Assembly: GCF_004803915.1 (NCBI RefSeq)
Contig: NZ_CP039396.1
Coordinates: 2,170,001-2,234,000 of the forward strand
Reading direction: 5' to 3'
Origin: Duncaniella dubosii
GTDB lineage: Bacteria > Bacteroidota > Bacteroidia > Bacteroidales > Muribaculaceae
Length of the DNA: 64,000 nt
Shown here: one piece after another, positions 1 through 9,336 of the stretch
How positions within the stretch are numbered: position 1 is the stretch's first letter
Layout of the letters: every line of letters begins with the position of its first letter
Notes under the pieces: generated by a model
Database searches by the model: none
What the model was told of the DNA's origin: nothing
What the model saw: the letters and a program-made list of their open reading frames with translations, nothing else
Program-made: the position numbers and the translations under genes

Positions 1-395
1 GGTCCGGCTATATATCCGAGTCCGAACGGTCCGGCGGCACCTCGGAAATTAGGGATATTTTCAGTCAGCATCTGCACGTAGCTGCCAGACAGTCCGAGGA
101 GTTTAATCTGGCGTGCTCCTGTCGCCGCGTCGCTGTAGCTCACGTCGACCGACGGGTTGGTGGTGAAACTTTCTCCAAGATTGCAGCATGCAGCCCGTTT
201 TAGGTCGGAAGCGGAGATGACTTCAGTATTCGTCGCGCGTCCGCGCAGTTTGCCGAGAGTGCGTCGTTCGGAGATGACCACTTCCTGCAGTTCAAGGCCG
301 AGTGTGTCGGGTTCTTGGGTCAGAGGCGAGGACTGGCAGTTGAATGCTGCCTGAAGGGAGGTAAATAAAAAGACCGTTTTTAATATTCCGTTCAT
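1..395 (-). CDS. TonB-dependent receptor, N-terminal part (cut by window edge)
   Basis: The reverse strand reads from ATG at 395 through an open frame to the window edge, giving 131 residues. The start has a hydrophobic signal-like segment (KTVFLFTSLQAAF). It is followed by LQEVVISERR, a typical beginning of a TonB-dependent receptor plug. The later GARQIKLLGLSG and YVQMLTENIP segments match the plug domain of outer-membrane active-transport receptors. The barrel lies outside the window. Substrate cannot be told; plugs of this kind occur in metal and cofactor receptors of Bacteroidetes, but that is only a resemblance. It diverges from the zinc protease gene at 732. Confidence 0.75.
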   Translation of the reverse strand, partial: MNGILKTVFLFTSLQAAFNCQSSPLTQEPDTLGLELQEVVISERRTLGKLRGRATNTEVISASDLKRAACCNLGESFTTNPSVDVSYSDAATGARQIKLLGLSGSYVQMLTENIPNFRGAAGPFGLGYIAG

Positions 396-731
396 GGATC
401 ATTGCAAAATTTACTGCGAAGTTACGAAAAATCCCGGAGTTACGGATATTTGCCACTTATTTCATAATTCAATGGATAATTGTCATAATGGAACAATTAG
501 AAAATGTTTTTTGATAAATAATAATTATGAAAGGTTAATTAGTAGCAAATTTCTATTGAAATATTGATATTTAACGTTGTTTAACGAGTCTTAATGGCAC
601 ATATCTATATTCTAAGTACCTTTGCAAAAATATACGCATGGAGTAACGGCCCGGACGGGGTTGCTTTCGGGTATATCGCATGAATTCATTTTGCAAATAA
701 AATCTTGTATCAAAGTTAACTACAAAATTGT
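396..731. other. Divergent intergenic region (336 bp)
   Basis: AT-rich spacer between the receptor gene on the minus strand and the metalloprotease operon on the plus strand. It holds a good Bacteroidetes -7 element at 617-624 for the plus-strand operon, leaving a leader of roughly 100 nt before ATG 732. I see no convincing ORF, RNA gene or strong hairpin. A short GC-rich stretch around 645-680 could fold weakly. Confidence 0.5.
617..624 (+). promoter_or_regulatory. Putative -7 promoter element TACCTTTG
   Basis: Exact match to the Bacteroidetes TAnnTTTG box, about 108 nt upstream of the metalloprotease start. No clear TTTG -33 box is seen at 19-21 bp upstream, so the assignment rests on the -7 box and position only. 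Confidence 0.45.
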
Positions 732-3347
732 ATGGACAGACGTATTATCGCGCTTATTCCTCTGGTTGCAACCATGTTGAGTGGTGTTTTATTGCCTCAG
801 GGAATCTCTGCGAAGAAAAAGAAGGTCACTATGCCAAAGGTGGAGCTGTCAGGGGCAGCTAAGGACAGTGCGGATTTCATGAAAAATTTGAAGGATGCCA
901 AGGTTTGCAAGGGTATGTTCAATACTTATTTCGACAAGAAAAACAAATTGTGGATTGAACTTCCCGACAGTGTTCTTGACTGCACATATCTTCTTGTGAA
1001 CCGTGTCAACAGTCTTTCGACAACCAAAGACTACGTGGCCGGACAGATGGCCTGCAATCCTATGCTCATCAGATTCACGCGCGATGACAACAACGTCTAC
1101 CTTCACCTCATACAGACTGCGTCGGAAGTTCCGGCCGATGATCCTATCAAGGTTTCATTTGACCGTAACTTCGTCGACCCTGTGCTCAAGGCTTTCAAGA
1201 TTGCCAACAAAAATAAAGATGGCGTGTTCATTGATGTCACTTCTTTTTTCGGAGGCAATGAAAAGGTCATCTCTCCCATCAAGGAGGCCAACCCGCTTGC
1301 CAAGCTTCTTGGGGGCAAAGAGGGTATAAAGGGCACTTTCTATGCTGACGGTTCGTCGATTGTTTCTGTAAAATCCTTCCCGGAAAATGTCGAGATAAAG
1401 AGCCGTCTTGCCTACACTACTTCGAGTGCCACTCAGCCATATACTGTGGTTATGTCGCGTTCGATAGTCCGCCTGCCAGATGAACCGATGGCGATGCGTA
1501 TCCACGACAACCGTGTGGGCTACTTTTCAGAACTGAAAAACAAGTATTCCTCCTCGACTGACGGAGCTAAGCCCTATGAGGTCATAACACGTCACAGACT
1601 TGAACCGCGCGATGAAGACCGTGAGGCATACTTTGCCGGTAAGCTTGTCGAGCCGAAAAAGAAGATTGTATTTTACGTTGACTCGGCTTTCCCGGAAAAA
1701 TGGCGTGGAGCCGTCAAGGAAGGAATCGAATACTGGAATACAGCCTTCGAGGCCGCCGGATTCAAGAATGCGATAGAGGCGCGCGACTATCCTGCCGACG
1801 ATCCTGATTTCGATCCGGATGATATCCGCTATTCCTGTGTCCGATATTGCGTCACTCCGACCGCCAATGCAATGGGCCCGTCATATACCGACCCACGCAC
1901 AGGTGAGATTCTCGGTGCAGATGTCATCTGGTATCACAATATCCTTGAACTTGTCCACAACTGGCGTTTCACCCAGACGGCGGCTGTCGATCCCCGTGTC
2001 CGCACAAAGGTATTTGCCGATTCAGTGATGTATGAGTCGCTGACTTATGTGGCTGCCCATGAAATCGGCCACTGTCTCGGCCTCATGCACAACATGGGAG
2101 CTTCTCACTCGTTTACTCTCGACAATCTTCGCGACCCGGAGTTCACTCAGAAGCACGGCACTACTCCGAGCATCATGGACTATGCTCGCAACAATTTCGT
2201 GGCTCAGCCCGGAGACTTTGAGCGTGGAGTGCGACTTACGCCTCCTCCGGTGGGAGTCTATGACATCCATGCCATCAACTGGGGCTACCGTCTCATCCCC
2301 GGTGCAAAGACTATGGAGGACGAGAAGCCCACTCTTGAAAAATGGATCAGAGAGAAGGACGGCGACAAAATGTATGAGTTCGGCGCACAGCAGTTCCTCG
2401 GACTTGTTGACCCGACCGACCAGACCGAAGACCTCGGCAACGACCATCTGAAGGCCGGAGACATGTCGATTTCCAATCTGAAGATTATCATGGATAATTT
2501 CGAGGATTGGGCAGGTGACAAGGGCGAACACTACGAATCGCTCAGCGACATGTATAAGGCTGTTGTCAGCCAGTATCTCCGTCATGTCGGACATGTCTAC
2601 CCCTACATTGGCGGTGTCGAGTTTAAGGAAATCCGTCAGGGGATGAACGATGGCGATGCCCGTAATTTCATTCCCAAAGCACGCCAGCGAGAGGCTATGA
2701 AATGGCTTCTCAATCAGGCTCGCACATGTGACTGGCTCACTCCTCCGAGCCTAATGGCCAAATGGGAAGAACCATACGAATGGAAAGAGAAAATGCAGCG
2801 TAACATTGTGGCTTGCCTGCTCATCTCGACCAATCTGCAGCGCATAAAGGAAGGTGGCCGGCTTGACCCCGTCAACAATTATAAGCTCCGCGACTATATG
2901 GACGATGCAATCCATTCGATTTTCGAGGCGACATATAAGGGCAAGGCGCTTGATGCGACCGAGCGCAACCTTCAGGCTTCGGCAATCGGTGTGATGGTCA
3001 ACTATTCGGGTCTCAAACCGAAGGAACAGAAAGCGTCCTCGTCAAAATCTCTTTCGATAGTCGACGAATTTGCCATGACCCTCGCGGAAATCACAGTGCC
3101 CCAGTTGCCATGTGGCCTCGCGCATCTCGAATCTGCCGCAGACCCTGACGAAGCCCGGTCATTCCTGAGAATACTTCTCAACCAGACCGCGCTGCCTGTC
3201 ACTGAAATGCAGCCTATGATGACGGCACGCCTCAAGGAAATCATGAACCTCTACAAGACAAAGCGTGCCTCGGCTCCTGATGCCGACACCCGTGATTTCT
3301 ATGACTACCAGATTCTTGCAATCGGCAAGATTCTTAAAAACGACTAA
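732..3347 (+). CDS. Secreted zinc-dependent metalloprotease (DUF5117/DUF5118 type)
   Basis: An 871-residue protein starting at ATG 732 with a signal peptide (LIPLVATMLSGVLLPQGISA). The metzincin-type zinc site is plain: H443-E-I-G-H447-C-L-G450-L-M-H453-N. The glutamate acts as general base and the three histidines bind zinc. Upstream lie the DUF5118 and DUF5117 regions usual for this large Bacteroidetes family; the part after the catalytic site fits the DUF4953-type tail. Length is normal. It is first in an operon with SusC (36 nt downstream) and SusD, so it probably cuts proteins outside the cell or in the periplasm and feeds peptides to that importer. The family is well supported; the natural substrate is unknown. 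Confidence 0.9.
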   Translation: MDRRIIALIPLVATMLSGVLLPQGISAKKKKVTMPKVELSGAAKDSADFMKNLKDAKVCKGMFNTYFDKKNKLWIELPDSVLDCTYLLVNRVNSLSTTKDYVAGQMACNPMLIRFTRDDNNVYLHLIQTASEVPADDPIKVSFDRNFVDPVLKAFKIANKNKDGVFIDVTSFFGGNEKVISPIKEANPLAKLLGGKEGIKGTFYADGSSIVSVKSFPENVEIKSRLAYTTSSATQPYTVVMSRSIVRLPDEPMAMRIHDNRVGYFSELKNKYSSSTDGAKPYEVITRHRLEPRDEDREAYFAGKLVEPKKKIVFYVDSAFPEKWRGAVKEGIEYWNTAFEAAGFKNAIEARDYPADDPDFDPDDIRYSCVRYCVTPTANAMGPSYTDPRTGEILGADVIWYHNILELVHNWRFTQTAAVDPRVRTKVFADSVMYESLTYVAAHEIGHCLGLMHNMGASHSFTLDNLRDPEFTQKHGTTPSIMDYARNNFVAQPGDFERGVRLTPPPVGVYDIHAINWGYRLIPGAKTMEDEKPTLEKWIREKDGDKMYEFGAQQFLGLVDPTDQTEDLGNDHLKAGDMSISNLKIIMDNFEDWAGDKGEHYESLSDMYKAVVSQYLRHVGHVYPYIGGVEFKEIRQGMNDGDARNFIPKARQREAMKWLLNQARTCDWLTPPSLMAKWEEPYEWKEKMQRNIVACLLISTNLQRIKEGGRLDPVNNYKLRDYMDDAIHSIFEATYKGKALDATERNLQASAIGVMVNYSGLKPKEQKASSSKSLSIVDEFAMTLAEITVPQLPCGLAHLESAADPDEARSFLRILLNQTALPVTEMQPMMTARLKEIMNLYKTKRASAPDADTRDFYDYQILAIGKILKND

Positions 3348-3382
3348 ATATACACAAAACCACTTTTTTACATTTCTGCAAT

Positions 3383-6300
3383 ATGCGATTATTCCTATTG
3401 GGCATAATGCTCGCTATTTCCACTGTGGTTCTGTCAGCGCAGACACGGCCTCTTATAGGCAAGGTGGTCGATGAGAACGACGAAGGGCTCATCGGGGCTA
3501 CTGTAAAAGTAGAAGGAACAACACAGGCGACAGCTACCGATGTCGAGGGCCAGTACACAGTGGCTGTAAAGACCGGAAGCAAGGTGACACTTACTATTTC
3601 ATATATCGGCTATAAGACTGTTGCTGTCGAGGTCGGCCCTGACCAGAACAATATAGTAACAAAAATGGAAGTGAATTCCAATGTGATGGATGAAGTGGTC
3701 ATCATCGGCTACGGTACAGCCAAGAAACAATCGCTGACTTCTTCGGTTGAGACAATCTCGGGCGATGAGCTTATTCGCATTCCAGCCATGAATGTCGACC
3801 AGACTCTTGCCGGTCAGGTTGCCGGCCTTGGTGTGATGAGCACTACCGGCGACCCGTCGTCGGCCAAGGAAGCGACAATGAGCATACGCGGTAATACGGG
3901 AAACCCGCTTCTTGTGATTGATGGTGTCCCACGTCTTGGAACCAACACTTCGGACGGCGAGATGCGTCTAAGCGATCTTAACCCTGACGATATACAGAGC
4001 ATTTCGATTCTCAAGGATGCCGCTGCTGCCGCTGTCTACGGTGCGCGTGCCGCCAATGGTGTCATTCTCGTCCAGACAAAGCGCGGACAGGATTCCGGAC
4101 GTGCGCGTGTCAATTTCCGCGGTCAGTTCAACCTTCAGGAAGCCACCTATCTTCCCAAATTCCTCGACAGTTATAAATTTGCCGAGCTGTATAACCGTGC
4201 GGTAGAAAATTCAGGCAGTGACATCTATACTCCCTACGACCTCTCGCTCCTCGACTCCGACCCTAACGTATATGGCAACTCCAATATGCTTGACTATCTC
4301 AACAAGTGGGGCAACTCGCAGCGCTACTCACTTTCGGTGTCGGGCGGTTCCAAAAGTGTGCGCTATTTTATATCGGGCGGATACACACGCACCAAGGGGC
4401 TCTATTCAAATGTAAGCCGTGACCGCTACAACTATTCGGCCAAACTTGATGCCGATCTCATCAAGGGGCTTACTCTTTCGGTCGACCTTACGGGATCAGT
4501 GTCTGAAAACAAGAATTCAAGCTACACCACCATTGATGCGGCCTATAATTTCTCTCCGCTGCAGGTGCTGACTTTCACTGACGGACGCCTTGCCAGCATC
4601 GATGGGTCGAATCCGCTGATAAATGTCTATGGAAATGGCGGATATAACAAGGTCAATTCCGACTTCCACACGGTCAATGCTGTGCTACGTTATTCAATCC
4701 CTAAGGTCGACGGACTTCAGATCTATCTTAAAGGTACGGTCGACCTGAACCATCAGAATACAACCCAGTATTCCAAGCCGGTGGCGCTATATCTCTACGA
4801 TCAGGAGACGGGGACGACATCCGTCGACCCGAATACGGTTTATCCGAAAGCAAAGATAAAGATGGAGGACCGTCACCAGACCATCAACAACAAGCTTGTC
4901 GAGGCTGGTATCAGCTATGACCATACATTCGGCGGGAAGCATTCGGTGACAGGTCTGGCCGTGGTCAACTATCAGGACTATCGCAACAAATATCTGACAG
5001 GACGCAACGATGATCTTCCCGGAGAGTTCCCCGAAGTCATCGGCAATACTTCAAGCGGCTTTCTTTCAGGCAATGAATACTACAGCGAGCGTGCTTCGCT
5101 CGTGGGCCGTGCCACTTACGGATTCGATTCTCGCTATTTCGCGGAATTCAGTTTCCGTGTCGACGGCTCGACCCGATTTGCGCCCGAAAACCGCTGGGGA
5201 TTCTTCCCGACAGTATCTGCATCGTGGGTCGTCTCAAACGAACCGTTCTTCAAGAATATCTCACCTGCAGTGATGTCGTTTGCCAAAGTGCGCGGATCAT
5301 ACGGTATACTTGGCGACGACGGCAATGCGTCTGATTACGACTATCTGCGCAAATATATATTCGCAATGAACGGAGGTTATCCGATCGGAGGCATATTCGG
5401 CCCGGGTATCATAACTGAAGCCGGTTCATATCCCAATCCGGACCTTGAATGGGGCAAGTCGAAGGATTTCAATATCGGTCTTGACCTCGGTTTCTGGAAC
5501 AACCGTTTTTCAATTACCGGCGAATATTTCGAGCGTCGCCGTTCGAACATGGTAATGGACGCGCCTGCATATCTTTTCCCTCCTTCTGTCGGAACAGGCG
5601 GTTCAGTGCCTAAGGTAAATATAGGTGAAGTGCTCTATCGCGGATGGGATATTTCGCTGAAACATCTCAATACAATCGGCGATTTCCGCTATAACGTGAC
5701 TGTCAACGTGTCACGTGCCACCGACGAGGTTCTCGACTATGGCGATGAGTCGGCCTATCTGCCGAATCTCCGCCGCAAAGGCAAGAGCTATTCGTCGAAG
5801 GCCATGTATGAGGCCGCAGGTCTTTTCCAAAGCTATGAGGAAATAGCCGAATGGCCTGTCGATCAGGACGGTTTCGGCAATACAACACTTGCTCCCGGCG
5901 ACATCAAGTATATTGATCAGGACGGCGACGGACTCCTGACGCGCAATGACCGCATCTATGTCAAGAACTCTTCACTTCCAGACCTTAATTTCGGTGTCGG
6001 CATCGGTGCTGAATGGAAAGGAATCTACATGAATGCACAGTTTCAGGGTGTGGCCGGTTATAATCAGCTGATCAGTGAGCTGTATACTCTTGAAAACCGT
6101 TCGCTCCAGCGCTTTCAGGACTATCATTACACCAACTCTTGGACTCCTGAGAATCCGCATGCCGAATATCCGCGTGTGAAATTCTCATCGTCATCTGACA
6201 ACAACCGACTTGAAAGCACATTCTGGGTGAAAAAATGTAATTTCCTCCGTCTGAAGGCATTGACCCTCGGCTATCGTTTCCCGTCGAAAATGCTCAGCAA

Positions 6301-6442
6301 GGCTCATATATCGGCTCTTGACATCGCGCTTCAGGGCGGTAATCTGTTTACGGTATCTTCTCTCCACAACATGGATCCCGAGTCGCTCAGAGGCTATCCG
6401 CTTCAGCGCACTTATGGTCTGACAGTGAATTTCGGCTTCTGA
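3383..6442 (+). CDS. SusC/RagA-family TonB-dependent transporter
   Basis: A 1019-residue outer-membrane transporter with a signal peptide. A carboxypeptidase-regulatory-like domain follows (about residues 24-105, with GKVVDENDEGLIGATVKVEG), then the plug with the family signature DEVVIIGYGTAKK and the segment SISILKDAAAAAVYGARAANG, and a long beta-barrel ending in an aromatic residue (VNFGF). It is the pore of a SusCD importer; its lid is the SusD-like lipoprotein encoded 67 nt downstream. No glycoside hydrolase or polysaccharide lyase is in the operon. Instead proteases lie at both ends, which suggests peptide uptake as known for RagAB of Porphyromonas gingivalis. That ligand class is inferred. 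Confidence 0.95.
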   Translation: MRLFLLGIMLAISTVVLSAQTRPLIGKVVDENDEGLIGATVKVEGTTQATATDVEGQYTVAVKTGSKVTLTISYIGYKTVAVEVGPDQNNIVTKMEVNSNVMDEVVIIGYGTAKKQSLTSSVETISGDELIRIPAMNVDQTLAGQVAGLGVMSTTGDPSSAKEATMSIRGNTGNPLLVIDGVPRLGTNTSDGEMRLSDLNPDDIQSISILKDAAAAAVYGARAANGVILVQTKRGQDSGRARVNFRGQFNLQEATYLPKFLDSYKFAELYNRAVENSGSDIYTPYDLSLLDSDPNVYGNSNMLDYLNKWGNSQRYSLSVSGGSKSVRYFISGGYTRTKGLYSNVSRDRYNYSAKLDADLIKGLTLSVDLTGSVSENKNSSYTTIDAAYNFSPLQVLTFTDGRLASIDGSNPLINVYGNGGYNKVNSDFHTVNAVLRYSIPKVDGLQIYLKGTVDLNHQNTTQYSKPVALYLYDQETGTTSVDPNTVYPKAKIKMEDRHQTINNKLVEAGISYDHTFGGKHSVTGLAVVNYQDYRNKYLTGRNDDLPGEFPEVIGNTSSGFLSGNEYYSERASLVGRATYGFDSRYFAEFSFRVDGSTRFAPENRWGFFPTVSASWVVSNEPFFKNISPAVMSFAKVRGSYGILGDDGNASDYDYLRKYIFAMNGGYPIGGIFGPGIITEAGSYPNPDLEWGKSKDFNIGLDLGFWNNRFSITGEYFERRRSNMVMDAPAYLFPPSVGTGGSVPKVNIGEVLYRGWDISLKHLNTIGDFRYNVTVNVSRATDEVLDYGDESAYLPNLRRKGKSYSSKAMYEAAGLFQSYEEIAEWPVDQDGFGNTTLAPGDIKYIDQDGDGLLTRNDRIYVKNSSLPDLNFGVGIGAEWKGIYMNAQFQGVAGYNQLISELYTLENRSLQRFQDYHYTNSWTPENPHAEYPRVKFSSSSDNNRLESTFWVKKCNFLRLKALTLGYRFPSKMLSKAHISALDIALQGGNLFTVSSLHNMDPESLRGYPLQRTYGLTVNFGF

Positions 6443-6509
6443 TTCTGTGGACGGAGTAATTCATGATAACAAATATCGACTATAATCAAAGGAAAACTCT
6501 CTGACTTAT

Positions 6510-8276
6510 ATGAAAATAACGAAATATATAATAGGTGCTCTCTTATTGCCTGTCACACTTGTCTCATGTGATGGCCTTTTCCGTGACGCTCCTAACGACA
6601 AGCTGTCAGAGGAAGTCATCTGGGAAAACGAACGGCTTCTTGACGAATATGTCCTTCCGTGGTACAGAAACATGGACAACGGTTTCCGCACTTATGTCAC
6701 GACGCTTATGAAAGGTCTTGGCTACGAATACGAGCCGTGGTATGGCGATCAGCTTACAGTCGGACGCCGTGACTGGTATCAGGGCGACTACGGAAACATC
6801 CTTAAAAGCTCTCAGCAGGACATCACGACCCGTGGCCGTACGGAGTGGTTCAAATATTACACCCAGATTTCTTCTATAAATACTTTGCTTGAGAATGAAA
6901 GTCGTCTGCCTGAAAACATAAGGCAGAGGGTGCTTGGCGAGGCTCATTTCTTCCGTGCATACTACTATTACACACTGTTGCGTATGTATGGCGGAGTGCT
7001 TCTGATAAAAGAGCCCTACAATCCGCTTAAAAATCCGGTCAAATTCCCGCGAGCGTCCTATGAGGAGATGGTTCGTTTTATCGCTGATGAAGCCGAACTC
7101 GCCGCATCGCTTCTCGATGTCACCAACACGGCTGACAATGTGGGGCGTCCGACACGGGGAACAGCCCTTATGCTCAAAGGCAAGACTTTTTTTTGGGCCG
7201 CAGGTGAGCACTTTCAGAACTGTGAGAAGGATTACTTGGGATTTCTTAATGACCGCTCGGCCGAAATGCTTGACTCGGCAGCCTATAATTATGAGCGAGT
7301 GATGAAGTCAGGAGTCTACAAGCTTGTGGAGATTGCCGGTACGACCAGAGATGAGGTTGTCGCAGGCTACCGCAACATATTCCTTACAAAGAATTCGGAA
7401 GAGTCAATCTGGGAAGTGCAGCATGCCGACGACGGTAATTTCTCAAATGCTAACGGACATAAGCTTGACCGTGAGGCTTCCGCTCCGTCATTCGGTGCCA
7501 CAACAGCTGCCTATAACCCCACGCAGAACCATGTGGACGAATATCGTATGGCCAACGGGCTTCCAATCACTGATCCCGCTTCAGGTTATGACAAGAATAA
7601 TCCATACGAAGGACGTGATTACCGTTTCTATGCGAATGTGCTCTATGACGGTGCGGAATGGCGTGGCCACACAATGGATCTCCATTACACGACTGTCGAC
7701 GGCAATGAAGTGGCGGGAGAGGATCTGACCCCTTACGGCACATCAACCACAGCTTCGGTGTCGCGCACGGGCTACTACATGGCCAAATTCCTTAACGAAC
7801 GTCAGACAATTGATACGAACGACACTTATGCCAGCTCTCAGAACTGCATCATCTGGCGCTATGCCGAACTTCTTCTCGACATGGCTGAGATTGATTTCAA
7901 GAAAGGCAGGACTGTCGCTGCTCTCGACAAGGTAAATCAGATTCGCCGACGCGTGAAGATGCCTGAACTGCAGTCGGTGACATGGGATGACATTTTTAAT
8001 GAGCGCCGTGTCGAGATGGCTTTTGAAAAGACTACCTATTGGGATCTGCTACGCTACAATATCGCAGAGGAAAGAATGACCGGCACGACAAATCCTCTTT
8101 TCGGTGTCAAGATTGTGGTCAAGGCCAACGGCACGCGCACGATAACCAATCCTGTGGTCAACGGACGCAACACCGTGGTGAGATATTTCCGTGCACGCCA
8201 GTATTACTGGCCTCTTGACTGGGACGATGTGCGTTATCACGAGATTGAGCAGAACCCTGAATGGGTCGAGATGTAA
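6510..8276 (+). CDS. SusD/RagB-family surface lipoprotein
   Basis: A 588-residue lipoprotein. The lipobox LVSC places the acylated cysteine at residue 20, followed by DGLFRDAPND, typical of SusD proteins. The N-terminal TPR-like helices (TEWFKYYTQISSINTLLEN; RVLGEAHFFRAYYYYTLLRMYGG) and the C-terminal FNERRVEMAFEKTTYWDLLRYN segment are family hallmarks. It would cap the SusC pore encoded just upstream and bind the ligand at the cell surface. Length is slightly above the usual 500-570 residues. Ligand is not evident from sequence; the protease neighbours favour peptides. Confidence 0.95.
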   Translation: MKITKYIIGALLLPVTLVSCDGLFRDAPNDKLSEEVIWENERLLDEYVLPWYRNMDNGFRTYVTTLMKGLGYEYEPWYGDQLTVGRRDWYQGDYGNILKSSQQDITTRGRTEWFKYYTQISSINTLLENESRLPENIRQRVLGEAHFFRAYYYYTLLRMYGGVLLIKEPYNPLKNPVKFPRASYEEMVRFIADEAELAASLLDVTNTADNVGRPTRGTALMLKGKTFFWAAGEHFQNCEKDYLGFLNDRSAEMLDSAAYNYERVMKSGVYKLVEIAGTTRDEVVAGYRNIFLTKNSEESIWEVQHADDGNFSNANGHKLDREASAPSFGATTAAYNPTQNHVDEYRMANGLPITDPASGYDKNNPYEGRDYRFYANVLYDGAEWRGHTMDLHYTTVDGNEVAGEDLTPYGTSTTASVSRTGYYMAKFLNERQTIDTNDTYASSQNCIIWRYAELLLDMAEIDFKKGRTVAALDKVNQIRRRVKMPELQSVTWDDIFNERRVEMAFEKTTYWDLLRYNIAEERMTGTTNPLFGVKIVVKANGTRTITNPVVNGRNTVVRYFRARQYYWPLDWDDVRYHEIEQNPEWVEM

Positions 8277-8318
8277 CACACGCAATATTGTAAATAAAGA
8301 AAAAATAGATTATGGTTT

Positions 8319-8353
8319 GCGGGATTCGGGTTTTGAGAAGACACGCATCCCGC
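8319..8353 (+). repeat. Hairpin in the SusD-to-cargo spacer
   Basis: Inverted repeat GCGGGAT (8319-8325) and ATCCCGC (8347-8353) with a loop of about 21 nt, in the 115-nt gap between the susD-like gene and the next ORF. No T-run follows. It may affect relative expression or mRNA stability. Weak evidence. Confidence 0.25.
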
Positions 8354-8391
8354 GGACCTTTAACAATTCATCATTATAAAAATTTTATCAC

Positions 8392-9312
8392 ATGAAGAAA
8401 TTTTTACTCTCGATGGCGCTTTGCGCCGCATGCGTTACTGCAGCTTCGGCTCAGGAAACTTTCAACTATTTCGATGCGGCTGATGTCGATGCCAACGGCT
8501 GGCTCTGGTTTGACTCGCAGGCAAAGATCGACAAGTATGTGGGTTGGGGTAGCAAGTACAAAATACAGCTTCAGACCACTACATTTGAAGATAGCGAGGG
8601 GCAGTATGCCGAACCGACATGCGATCCCGAGGCAATAGGCTGGAATGAGGCCGGAGAACTTGGCGGCGAAGGCGCTAAGGTCGGTGCGATAATACTGCCC
8701 GGCGGATCATCGACCAATGGTTCTGATTCACCCAATGGAGGTGGTCTTCTCCTTCAGCTCCCAGACTGTGCCGAGTTTGATATTTTCCTGTCGACTGAAA
8801 CCGCGCCCATCTGCGTCGGACTCCTCGGCGCCAAGGGTAATGTAGAGGCTATTGACTGTGCGACAATCGCTACATATATGAAGCTTGCATTCATCAACAG
8901 ACCGCTTTCAACCAAAACCCAGTATCAGTGGGATAATATTCAGGATGTAAGCAACCAGAATACAAATCTTTCTCTTGCAAGCGCCACCGGAGAGAAGGTG
9001 ACCGCCCTTTTGCGCAACAACATCAAGCGCAATCTCTATGTTCAAGGTATAAAGGTTCTCACTTATACAAATGAAAGTGAAGGCTCTGCGGGTATTTCTG
9101 ACGTGATTGCTGACGGTGGTCTCAACCTGACATTCGACGGAGAGACTGTAAACGCATCTGCCGATGCCGCAATCGAAGTTTATGCGCTTTCAGGAGCGCG
9201 TGTCGCTATGGGCAACGGTTCTTCACTTGCCCTCGGCCATCTCGCCACAGGCGCATATGTTGTCAAGGCTACAGCCGACTGCGGAGTGGCTACCATCAAG
9301 ATTATCCGCTAA
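8392..9312 (+). CDS. Secreted protein of unknown function with T9SS C-terminal sorting domain
   Basis: A 306-residue protein with a clear signal peptide (LLSMALCAACVTAASAQE). The middle part has no motif I recognise; it is rich in Gly, Asp and Thr and could be a beta-sandwich. The last about 75 residues begin with AGISDV and end with the strand pattern IEVYALSGARV...GAYVVKA...ATIKIIR, the layout of type IX (Por) secretion sorting domains. It would be exported to the cell surface. It sits between SusD and the M6-type protease, 24 nt upstream of the latter, so it is probably co-expressed. Function unknown; a ligand-binding or protease-associated role would be a guess. Confidence 0.75.
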   Translation: MKKFLLSMALCAACVTAASAQETFNYFDAADVDANGWLWFDSQAKIDKYVGWGSKYKIQLQTTTFEDSEGQYAEPTCDPEAIGWNEAGELGGEGAKVGAIILPGGSSTNGSDSPNGGGLLLQLPDCAEFDIFLSTETAPICVGLLGAKGNVEAIDCATIATYMKLAFINRPLSTKTQYQWDNIQDVSNQNTNLSLASATGEKVTALLRNNIKRNLYVQGIKVLTYTNESEGSAGISDVIADGGLNLTFDGETVNASADAAIEVYALSGARVAMGNGSSLALGHLATGAYVVKATADCGVATIKIIR

Positions 9313-9336
9313 CAATCCCTTTAACAACATTGAGTC

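Noticed and set aside
2022..2594. 190-residue open frame antisense to the zinc metalloprotease
   Set aside because: It lies opposite a well-supported gene, and its sequence lacks any domain or signal; it is a shadow of the coding strand. The same holds for other antisense frames, such as 32509-33168 opposite fucI and 41274-41966 opposite the fusion gene.
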